From Paraphaeosphaeria minitans (Eukaryota > Ascomycota > Dothideomycetes > Pleosporales > Didymosphaeriaceae), in NCBI GenBank assembly GCA_015832175.1, contig WJXW01000020.1, positions 62,001-126,000 on the forward strand: a stretch of 64,000 nucleotides of DNA, given 5' to 3'. Position numbers and translations under genes: made by a program. Numbering within the stretch: position 1 is the stretch's first letter; each line of letters begins with the position of its first letter. Shown here piece after piece: positions 54,747 to 63,338 of this stretch. The notes under the pieces were generated by a model that was given only the letters and a program-made list of their open reading frames with translations, made no database searches and was not told where the DNA came from.

Positions 54747-55691
54747 GCCTAGTAGACGCTGGGCTCGCGCCCGGAATCGTGAATGGGGGGGAGCTGTACG
54801 GCTGACCAGCCTGACCGACCTACAAGTCACAGCGAGCTCACAAGGGAGGACGATTAGGCAGAGTTCAGCATGCTGACTATGCCTCAACCCAACGTAGTAG
54901 CGTGAGCTTTCAATGGAAAGGACTGGTATCGACCGTTGAATCTAATTTTCTCTACGTCACGTCCACGCCCCACCATCTGCTGGAAGCTTAAGTGCAGTCT
55001 CGCATCTCGAAAGACCAGGCTAGTCGTCGATTGTGTGGTGAGACTCGCCACCATTGTAGCTCAAACACCAACCGTTCGCTGCGAACTCCCGTGCGAGCAT
55101 AGCCTTCATACCACGGGGAGATGCACCTTTTGCGCCGTGTCATGCGGACGGTTGGGAGCTATACTCAGCCCCCAGGATGGTTTCGGCGCCTGACCTCCTT
55201 TTGCAATGGCATCTCCCCCATCTAGTGGAAAGATGGGTCCGAGGCATCGAGCTTACAGGGGACCGCGTCTCCAAGTCTCCTGGGAAGCTGGCCAGCTCAT
55301 CAGTGTTTCGATCTTTGCCTATCCGGGTATTCGTCCTGGCTCTGCCTGGCGGTAATGGAATCGCTCATGAGCTGCAAAACACCCTTGACCTTGTGCTCTG
55401 GCTGTGTCTGTCCAAACCGCTAGCGAAACGATCAAGCCACACGTGACCGTAACCACCCCTGGTGCTTGCGAGAGCGCGTCCCAGGCACTGTTCGATTACT
55501 CGCCGTCAACACCCCGATAGCTTCGACGACGTCTCCCCCACAACAAGTCCCCTCGCCGTTGCCAAATCAGACACCAGGGAGTGCTATATTCAGAATTTGG
55601 GCAGAGTCAGGAAACAGGAACCAGAAAATCGACGCCAACCGGGGCTGAAAACGGGAAACGGAAACTTTGATTCAATTCTATGAAAACTGTT
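54747..55691. repeat. Segmental duplication, left copy (noncoding part)
   Basis: Sequence following the membrane-protein gene matches 58310-58790 in the same order: 'tcaatggaaa', 'gtcatgcgg(a/g)c(g/a)gttgggagc', 'cc(c/g)a(g/t)gatggtttcg / cccagattggcttcg', 'gcatcgagctt(a/g)cagggga' and 'cgtctcc'. With the coding similarity this makes an about 1.2-kb direct duplication with copies 3.5 kb apart. The 17-bp sequence shared with 47779 lies at 55610-55626. Confidence 0.6.
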
Positions 55692-57083
55692 CTACGACTT
55701 CCGAGCGCTTCGACCCTTAGGTACATAGTCGTCATCGTTCTCGTCGCCGTCGCCCATGGTGATTGCACCACTCTCTCTTTCTGCCTCCAGCTCTTGCAAG
55801 CGCACCAAAGCCTTTCCAAACCGCCGCAAGACTGGCAGTAATCCTTGCTGAATGTCCTCCCACCGCCTGCAAAGTTTGTGTGCTTTTCCACGACGCAGAT
55901 TCTCGTCGTCCTGACTGGACAATCTTATCATACTGTCGGAAAATCCGGAGAGTAGCTCATATCCGTGAAACACCTCGCATTCATACTCAGCCCATAGTTT
56001 TTGCGTGGTTACCCACTCCATGCGAAACATATCTTCTATATTTTCCTTATGCGCTGCCGATGTCCAATCAACCATATCATCTAAGTGTTGTGACAGTTGA
56101 GAACGTCTAGCGTTTCTTTTGCTTTGCGCATCGGGGTGCATGCCCTCATCCGTGGCCTCTTCGGAGCCCTCGGCGTCCGTACCCTCAGAGCCATTGTCGG
56201 TTGTAGTAGGCTGTTGTTGGTCTGCAGTATCCATGTCCTCCTCAGAGCCCTCAGCATCCATATCCTCGAAGCCGGCGTCATTTGAAATAGGATGTTGTTC
56301 GTTTGCATTATCCACGTCCTCTTCCGAGCCCTCAGCATCCATATCCTCGAAGTCGTCGTCGTTTGAAACAGGCTGTTCTTGGCCTGCAGTATCCATGTCC
56401 TCTTTAGAGCCACCGTATATAATAGGCTGTTCTCCAGCATCAGCATCGGTGCCCTCTACAGGACCCTCAGTATCCATGTTCTCGGAGCCATCGTCATTTG
56501 TGATAGGCTGTTGCCCATCCTCGGCGTCTATGTCCTCCTCGGGGTGATTCTTGCTAGGAATAGGTTTGCCGGCCTCGTCTTCGTCCTCAGTATCTGTATC
56601 CTCTCCGGAGTCATCATCTAGCATGATTGGACAGCCTTCTGTTGCTCCAGTCTCCATTTGCGGTGTCTCTACTTCGGTCATCTCAGTATCTTCGGATGTG
56701 GCACGGGCAAGCTGAATTGATTGTCTGTCCTTATTCAGGCCGGCCTTCACCTGGGTTTCCACGTATGAGACGGGTTCGACGTGTGAGACGGGCTCGGCGG
56801 GTTCGACGGGCAAGATCGGGGGTTCATCGAGACTAGGATCCCGCTTCTGTCTTGGACGGTTTCGTGCCTTGGAGGAGCTCTTCAGGTACAGGCTGTTTTC
56901 TGGCCGGCAGAAAGAATGCGTTTTCCTAGCTTTGAGCGGTTGGGCACCCGGAAACTCGATATGGACATTGCGATGCATCTGAAGTCCTCTCTCGGCCCTT
57001 CTCCAAAGTTCTTTAGCGGCCCTTATCTGAAGCTTAAGGGACTTCGTATCGCTCTGGTATACGGAATTCCACGTTGGATTCAT
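55692..57083 (-). CDS. Acidic internal-repeat protein, 463 aa
   Basis: Single-exon frame from the ATG at 57083. The N-terminus is basic and helical (YQSDTKSLKLQIRAAKELWR), followed by an NLS-like KARNRPRQKRD and a Pro/Val/Glu repeat. The centre (about residues 155-320) is an array of about 25-28-residue acidic repeats of the type EDMDxxxxEQPxSNDxxFEDMDAEGSEE, mirrored by tandem repeats of about 80 bp in the DNA (56150-56530). The C-terminus is a helical domain (HLDDMVDWTSAAHKENIEDM; RRFGKALVRLQELEAERESG) ending in an acidic tail with a terminal basic patch. No known family. A nuclear or chromatin-associated acidic protein is a guess from composition. It sits between the two copies of a segmental duplication. 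Confidence 0.65.
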   Translation of the reverse strand: MNPTWNSVYQSDTKSLKLQIRAAKELWRRAERGLQMHRNVHIEFPGAQPLKARKTHSFCRPENSLYLKSSSKARNRPRQKRDPSLDEPPILPVEPAEPVSHVEPVSYVETQVKAGLNKDRQSIQLARATSEDTEMTEVETPQMETGATEGCPIMLDDDSGEDTDTEDEDEAGKPIPSKNHPEEDIDAEDGQQPITNDDGSENMDTEGPVEGTDADAGEQPIIYGGSKEDMDTAGQEQPVSNDDDFEDMDAEGSEEDVDNANEQHPISNDAGFEDMDAEGSEEDMDTADQQQPTTTDNGSEGTDAEGSEEATDEGMHPDAQSKRNARRSQLSQHLDDMVDWTSAAHKENIEDMFRMEWVTTQKLWAEYECEVFHGYELLSGFSDSMIRLSSQDDENLRRGKAHKLCRRWEDIQQGLLPVLRRFGKALVRLQELEAERESGAITMGDGDENDDDYVPKGRSARKS

Positions 57084-57899
57084 GTCGTCTAAGGAATCGT
57101 TCGTTTCGCACCGGAGTGTGGGTTCGTGGTCACAGGATCAAAGGCAGATGATATGTTGGTGGTAAAAGAGGAGGCACAGAAGCTCATGACACAACCCGGG
57201 AGCACCGTGATTCTTATATTCGTTTTCTGCCGCTACGCCTCACCAGGGGTAGGTCTGGGAAAGCCTCATATCTGTGTCGGAGCTAGGATGTTAACCCAGT
57301 GACGGTGGCGATGCTATAGGCTTTGAGCTTAATATAACGGTTGCATGAACAAGGTGCAAGACCTGGATATTGGCGACTGGCCCAGGCTCGCTCGTAAGGC
57401 GTTCTTGAGCACTTAACCTGCGTTGCCGCCATGGTTTGCAGCAGACACCCTGGTGTATCTTGAATTATGGCCTTGCATTGGTGGAAAAGTACTCTGGTGG
57501 TCCGACCAAGTACCCATTTCGGAACTCCCGGAGTGATAGTCCTGCAGGCAGAATCGCAGGTCTTCATGCAATCGGAAGGATTGGTCCAGAATGCCCGTCT
57601 TTTTGAGAACTTCGCCTTCCGAGGGCGCCCTGCGGTACCTCCCTAATCGTCCACGATGACGTGTTCGACCTTCAGAAGGCGCCCACAGTGCCTCCCTCAA
57701 CCTCCGCATGACGGCGTCTCCGCCAATCGACCCAGCCTGTCTTATCACGCATGGTGAATGCGCACCCGGCGATCCATGCCTATGCCTGTACCATGAGTCG
57801 TTCGATCGATCATCGTCGGCTACGACGGCTCACACCAGAACAATCTGCATGGGAGTATCGTCTTTCTTACGCCTGCTCTTGCCTTCCGTACGTGGTATG
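57084..57899. other. No convincing gene
   Basis: Upstream region of the acidic-repeat gene, then unassigned sequence with a small internal duplication ('gagggcgccctgcggtacctccct' versus 'gaaggcgcccacagtgcctccct', about 57621 and 57673). Confidence 0.4.
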
Positions 57900-58311
57900 A
57901 GTTCTTCCTTTACCTTTTCTCAACCCACTAATTCTATGCAGGAACAACTTCGTTTACGACTACGCACTACTCTCATGATTTACTATAGCATCCTTGGTGT
58001 CAATTGGGCTTTGGTGCGACGCTCGAAAAACCCGCTTGCTCTCTAATCAGCGCGACCTTGGATACCTACGCTCGCTGGTGCTCTTCATCGGTGCCAATGC
58101 TGTTGCAGCGTTCTTCCAGATGTGTGGAGCAATCTTGTTTTACATTCTATCGCTTGCCGGCCGGAATATAAGCAATCTCTGTCAAAGTATTCTTCTTGTG
58201 CGTCTTCACCTCCTGAGATTACATAATCTAACACGAACAGGTTTGTATGCTCACGCAGGTGGTAAATATGTTCGCTGTGTACATGAGTACTATCAAGAAT
58301 CACGTTATTAG
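57900..58311 (+). pseudogene. Membrane protein, truncated copy 2
   Basis: The frame 57994-58311 reads SLVLFIGANAVAAFFQMCGA then ILFYILSLAGRNISNLCQSI and LVRLHLLRLHNLTRTGLYAH, clearly parallel to the last third of the gene at 53878-54746 (VIANAVAASFQIIGAVVLYG; ELRQGIVLVRLFLLTVLTLT). The upstream part is in other frames (NNFVYDYALLS-stop just before) and the N-terminal half is missing. It is the right copy of the 1.2-kb duplication and is not functional. Confidence 0.6.
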
Positions 58312-58800
58312 ACGCTTAGCTCGTTCTAGGAACAGCGATATAGAAGGGGCAGTACGACTGAACAGCCTATGAGCGTCTTGCAGCATTCACGATGCGGAAC
58401 AGGCCGATGGCTCGTATAGTTGTAGCTTGAGCCTCGAATGGAAAAAAACCGGACCAGCCGTTGAGCCTGTTGCACCACCTACGTTCCGCCCACAGGTGGC
58501 ATCGCAAAACACCAAGCCACCGCGCGTCTGGGTGTATGATTCCACGCTGGGAGTCCCCATTCCGTCAGTCCCATGTCATGCGGGCAGTTGGGAGCCAAAC
58601 CCAGCCCAGATTGGCTTCGACCATCGCCCTCCTTCCGTGGCCAGCTTCGCCTTCGATTGGAAGCATTGGGTCAGAAGCATCGAGCTTGCAGGGAACTGCG
58701 TCTCCCCCGTCTTCGGTGTTTCAATCGTGCAAGGCAGACTGGAACTCTCTCCGGGGGGTGCGTCACGCCTGTGCCTCTCGCCCCCTTCTGGCGGCAAAAT
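58312..58800. repeat. Segmental duplication, right copy (noncoding part)
   Basis: Direct counterpart of 54747-55300; see the left copy for matching landmarks, for example 'gcatcgagcttgcagggaactgcgtctcc'. Divergence is high, with many small indels. Confidence 0.6.
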
Positions 58801-59574
58801 AGTGTCTGATGGCCAGTAAACGCCCCTGTCCTCTCTAGCTATATCTCCCTCGCAGCAATGGAGTTACCGATGGACGACATGGGCCCTGGCTTGCATGGTG
58901 TGACTATTGCCGCTGCGGCGCACCGCCACCTATGCAGAACCGTTAGGAGTCTTGGATGCATGGCAAGACGTTGCTGGCGGTTTCCCGTGCCGTAAACTTT
59001 ATGTGTGGTAGACTGGTTGTTGCAGACATGCTCACTGTAGCCAGCAGAGGCACAATGAAAGGCGAATCCTGCTTCCACGGTGCATTTTCGTGGGGAGTTG
59101 GTCACCGCAACCAGCCCGCCCTGACGGCACTAGCAGACGCATGACTGAAGGCGTGCGTATCCCTAGCGCCTACATGCCAACAGACTCACATCCGTTGCAG
59201 CCCAGGGTCCGGAATGTTTCCAATCCGTAGCTGGTTGCTTCACAATTCGGCACTCTGCATGAATCCCCTTGCTAGCTGATGGCGTGGCTGGCGCTAGCAA
59301 TGCTGTGGAGGATGGGTGTTGGTCTTACATGCCCGTTCCTTGCAACGGCATGGCGAAGTGGGTGGAGACGGTGCCGTGGCGTGTTCATTCAGCTGCCTGC
59401 ATGCTCGTCGCACTTCCTCCCTCAACCAACTTGGGGTGGACTGGCAGGCGCAGGGGGCACGCATGAACGGAAGACAGGCAGCGGATACTACGTCCGTGGT
59501 GGTGCGTCTGAGTGTGCCTTGCTTTCTTAGCCGCCGTAGCAGGAGGAGGATAAAGGGCGTACCTGCCACTTCGC

Positions 59575-59705
59575 TTCGTCCCCTTCGTCTCTTCGTCCCC
59601 TCCGTCTCTTCTTCCCCTTCGTCTCTTCTTCCCCTTCGTCTCTTCTTCCCCTTCGTCTCTTCTTCCCCTTCGTCTCTTCTTCCCCTTCGTCTCTTCTTCC
59701 CCTTT
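59575..59705. repeat. 18-bp minisatellite (CTTCGTCTCTTCTTCCCC)
   Basis: Six to seven tandem units of CTTCGTCTCTTCTTCCCC with a slightly diverged left edge. The strand asymmetry is complete (pyrimidines above, purines below). It ends 30 bp before the ATG at 59737 and so lies in the probable promoter or 5' UTR of the next gene. A minus frame through it encodes only Lys/Arg/Glu repeats. Confidence 0.85.
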
Positions 59706-59736
59706 GTTACCAGCTTCAGTACATTCCTATCCAGCA

Positions 59737-60296
59737 ATGTCACAAAGCCCAACCGATTCCCTTGCCACCATCGAGGACAACACCCTTTATGAGGCAGTAT
59801 ATAGGGAGGGAGTATCCAGGGAGGAAGTATATAGGGAAGTATATAGGGAAGAGATGCAAAGTCAGGTCAGTGACACTACTGTGCGTTCTTCCACCAGGCG
59901 CTTACCTGTCATCATGGTAGCCAGGCGTAGAGTTGGCAGATCCGCACAGCGGTGTGCTACCTCATCCAGGGCCCGTATCCCAAGGCGGCGGGCACTTGGG
60001 GCGCGAGCGAGTTCACTTCGAAGATTCAGACTCGGACGACTTGCGTCCTAGCGTCAGGAGAAAGGTTTCTAGAACAGTAAGCATATTCTACAAATACTTA
60101 ACAATATAAGCAGGTGCTCATGCATATGTAGGAGGAAAGCTCGGCCCTACTAACAGCTACAAAAAAGATGCAGGATCTGGAAGCGAGGGTCGAAGCGCTA
60201 GAAGAAGGGAAGGTGAAGTGCGTGAAAGTCGTTCAAGAGTGGGCTAAGATGAACGAGAAATTCATGCAAGACCTCACAGCGCTCATAGCAAGCTAG
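59737..60296 (+). CDS. Small three-exon coiled-coil protein, 149 aa
   Basis: Exon 1 59737-59865 (MSQSPTDSLATIEDNTLYEA and a short EVYRE repeat), intron 59866-59920 (donor GTCAGT, acceptor GGTAG), exon 2 59921-60076 (REARV-like GRERVHFEDSDSDDLRPSVR), intron 60077-60131 (donor GTAAGC, branch CTTAAC, acceptor TGTAG), exon 3 60132-60296 (EESSALLTATKKMQDLEARV then EALEEGKVKC, an amphipathic helix). All junctions are phase 0 and the total is 149 codons. The EVYRE repeat comes from a short 'gtatataggga' tandem repeat in the DNA (59798-59850). Family and function unknown; an oligomerising or nuclear protein is possible. The neighbour at 60325-60658 is convergent. Confidence 0.6.
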
Positions 60297-60324
60297 CGAT
60301 ACTGGCAAATGACTTGGAGAAATG

Positions 60325-60658
60325 CTATGCATAGTATGTACAGGTGAATGGGCGGGAGAGAGCAAGCGTGTGGACTTGTAGTGACGTTGAGATGGAACTT
60401 AGCACCTGGCCGCCTTTAGTCATAGGCCGATCTTGCTCTGATGTAATCCATCCTCCTCGCGTGCCTTGGGCTACGCCGATTCGGTCGAACCACGTGAGGT
60501 TGTCTTTCGGAACGACCCTCTTCCATGTCGAGCCCGCCGGCAATGAGCTGGCGACTTCAGTACTGGCGGAGGATACAGTTTTTCCTCACCTGGTGTTAGC
60601 GATGGACAGAAGCGAAAAGGAAGTGCTTACGAGAGTATCTCGATCTGGTGGTGACCAT
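60325..60658 (-). CDS. Paralogous C-terminal piece of the MADS-like gene, two exons
   Basis: Exon 1 60658-60631 (MVTTRSRYS), a short intron of 41-46 nt starting GTAAGC at 60630 with branch GCTAAC, then exon 2 reading TVSSASTEVASSLPAGSTWK then VPKDNLTWFDRIGVAQGTRG. DNA around 60520-60589 is about 70% alike to 48360-48430 of the MADS-like gene at 48085, including 'tgaagtcgccagctcattgcc' versus 'tgaaatctccatcccattgcc', so the two share ancestry. Which frame is real depends on the acceptor chosen. The MADS core itself is absent, so this is either a different product or a truncated copy. Confidence 0.45.
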
Positions 60659-60664
60659 GGCTGA

Positions 60665-61559
60665 CCTTTCTCTTCTGTAGATACGAAGCCGTTGAACTGT
60701 TCTTTTTAATAGATTTAGTTAATAGGCTGAAGCCGTTATGCTTGTTTTCAATCACCACCTTGAGTCACTTTCTACTGTAACGGGACAACAAAATGGCATG
60801 GATGTGACACTAACCCCTCTCTCTTAAGGCTTCGTATTCTCAATGTGCTCATTCCGGAATCGGACGGGTGAAGAGAAAGCATGGAGCTGCGACGCAACAA
60901 ATATTTCGGCGAGTCCTGCCTCGATTCGGAAACGACTCATCCGCAGCTAGGTAAGCAGCCTTGGCGAATAGCCGAGGTGAACTCTTGGCCCACCACTCCG
61001 CACCAATTCATCCTGACCCCCAAAGTCAAGTCTTTCGTTGCTCGTCACTTTATGCAATGTACCGCTGGACAGACTGCAAAACTGCGAGATGAAACTCTTA
61101 CTAGTTGATTAACTGCGCGCAGGCTTCCTAGAGACATCGTCGCATTCGCTGTACCTCCGGTCTTCCCTAAGCGCCCAAGCTCAACTACGCAGCGTCATCT
61201 GAACAGGCACCACGGCAAGTTGCTGTCAATCAGGACCCTACCCGCATACACTGGAGCCCGCGTCGCTCACGATGTTCCCCCTGCATTGAGACACTGCGTT
61301 TAGAGGCGATCTCGGGCTTGTAGGCATCGCGAAGCAGACAATCGCCAAAGATCGCTATCAATAGCAACAAGCTCATACGCGGGGCATTGGTGACAAGGCG
61401 TCCGTCGTCAGAGACACAGATTGCTAATGGTCATGTTGAATATCGCGGTGCTGACCAAGATCTGTTGAATGCTGAGGTGCTGACATCACGCGATGTGTGT
61501 CAGCTTGCAGTGAAGCTATATAGACTAGCACCCTCAGCGTCCCTTAGATGATAACGAAT
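60665..61559. other. No convincing gene
   Basis: Only short frames (60881-61108 plus). No domain or repeat recognised. Confidence 0.4.
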
Positions 61560-61599
61560 GAATGAACAATCACTTATCTCAACAGGTCATAGTAACTGG

Positions 61600-61886
61600 C
61601 ATCTCTGCAACCAACGTCTGCCATTTTGGTTAGGGTTATAATCGGCAAGGTTGCAGATGGAGCACGACTCATGGATGTCTTTGCCAGAACTCCCATACGT
61701 GCAGGGTATGCAGGATATGAGAATTGGAATTGCGTTTCATGGGTTCAAGAGGCTCTCACTTGGGCTGCTCAGGACGGAAAGGCGTTGAGGACCTGTCATA
61801 CTGATTGGACATTTGTGAGGGACACTGCTTTGTGGTACGTTGCAAAAAAGGCCGCCGACCACCGGTTTGACGGACAAGGGCAGTAG
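61600..61886 (+). CDS. C-terminal exon of an unrecognised fungal protein
   Basis: The frame has no good ATG. It reads VRVIIGKVADGARLMDVFA then AGYENWNCVSWVQEALTWAA and WYVAKKAADHRFDGQGQ. The string NCVxWVxEAL...W..VRD.A..Y..KK...HRFDGQG is one I associate with a multicopy family of filamentous fungi, whose members end shortly after FDGQG. Here the conserved Cys of NCV and the C-terminal HRFDGQG are intact. Upstream exons are not identifiable, so the gene is probably 5'-truncated. Function unknown. Confidence 0.5.
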
Positions 61887-62189
61887 ATCTGTGGAGAGAA
61901 CGAGGTGAACAGGCTGCTCGCTGACGGGGGTGCCCTAGGGTTCAGCAATCGGGACCAAGGCTTCGGAAGACAGCAGCAGGTGTAAGAGTGGTCGTGGTAG
62001 GTATGCGTCGGGTGGTGGCTGGCGGACTGGCGAGCTGCCGCCGCGCTTGTTTCTCGAGCCTCCGGCAGTCGCGCACCTGGAAGAGATTGAACTCTTCACA
62101 ATCGCTGTAACCACCGTCAGTTGTGATCGCGAAGAGCAGTCTGGCTACAAGCTGATTAAGTGCGTAGCCATAGTGGGATGCGTCAGCGG

Positions 62190-62214
62190 ATTGATTGATT
62201 GATTGATTGATTGA
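62190..62214. repeat. (ATTG)n microsatellite
   Basis: Five to six units of ATTG. Read on the minus strand it is (CAAT)n and could be the 3' tail of the LINE remnant that follows, but that is speculative. Confidence 0.7.
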
Positions 62215-62509
62215 ATCCTACTCGGTTTCAGCCGCGGTTTCGTGCAGCTATGCCCGGATGCAGAGGTTTGGCAAACAGCCGACGCGCTGCCGAAAGAAAT
62301 CGACATGCCCCACTTCACCGTACTGAAAGTACAGCCAGCTGTTCCCTCGCCTCCGCTTGTGGTCTGGCTTCTATCTACGACTACGTACATGCCGTCATGA
62401 GAAGTGATGTATCTGTGTCTGTGTGTTTGACTTCAAATGTATTGTCTCTGTTTTCGTGCGGTAAAAAAACTCTTTTTCGTTGCCGTTGTATTGAGGCGTC
62501 GTAGAGGCG
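62215..62509. other. Unassigned, possibly inside the LINE remnant
   Basis: No coding sense. Short alternating 'gtgtctgtgtgtt' motif near 62412. Confidence 0.3.
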
Positions 62510-63313
62510 TCGGCCTCGTTTGTCGTATCTGCGTACCTACAGTCTCCCCCCAGTGTTCGGCTTCATGTTGCTGTACCTGCCCTTGACCCTCAGGGCTTGC
62601 ATTTGTTCTGTGTTCTTGTTTCTCCCATCTTCTTGCTGCCTCTCACTAGGTTCCTATGTGGCCGTGTGTTGTGTTGTGACCTGCCATTGGCGGCAGCGCC
62701 AACGCACCAGCTGCGATGCAGCTTCCCGAGAGCGAGGCTCCGCTCCTTCGTGCTCTTGGGTCTAGTAGCCATGCAACGCTATCGCGACTCGCCTCAGACC
62801 TTGTCGGGTATGTCGGAAGGGGCACCACTCCTTCGACATGGGGGCGACAGTGGACGAGGCTGTCTGTGACTGTGTATTGTGTGGCATCTATAGTAGCATG
62901 CCGGGTGTCTGTGAGGCGATTTGCGTGAGCGTTGATGTCGTTCAATCCGGAGGGCCGTCGATGCGGGACGTCGCAAACGATGTCGAGTGGCGGGCTGATC
63001 AGGAAGCCCACCAGAAATTGTGTGTGTTGTGGCTGTACGAGGTTTGGGCTCCGTCGTCGCTTTCGTGATGCGGCATCGTGGCTAGATGGTTATTGCTGCC
63101 GTCAATGGGTGTGTCATGTTGCGTAGCCTGCTCGCAAATTTTGCTTTCGTGACTGCCGCGGCCGCAACCATGTTTCTACAGGTACCATAACGCAGAGGGA
63201 TGCGCTTTGGCCTATAGAGACGATTGCGGCCGCTAGCAGAGATGTTTCGATGCTGTTGTGATGGATAATCCAGGAATTGAATTCTCGCTGTTTGTCGTGT
63301 TTTTTGATGCGTC
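62510..63313 (-). mobile_element. Degraded fragment of a Tad1-like LINE (ORF1 and 5' end)
   Basis: 'ttgctgcct.tcacta/tgggttcctatgtggccgt' at about 62633-62665 matches the zinc-knuckle region of the LINE ORF1 at about 2075-2100 (coding for GHIGT in reverse). The segment 63268-63313 ('ccaggaatt.a.ttctcgctg') matches the LINE 5' end at 3317-3352. The distance between these landmarks is shorter than in the left LINE (about 650 versus 1,200 bp), so the copy has an internal deletion or belongs to a related family. No intact frame remains. Confidence 0.5.
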
Positions 63314-63338
63314 AGCGGAGGTGGAGAACTTAACTAGT

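Noticed and set aside
59294..59752. Lys/Arg/Glu repeat protein on the minus strand
   Set aside because: It is just the translation of the 18-bp minisatellite; no splice or start evidence.
62190..62214. (ATTG)n as a certain LINE 3' tail
   Set aside because: Possible, but no RT or 3' UTR similarity lies next to it, so it is only listed as a microsatellite.
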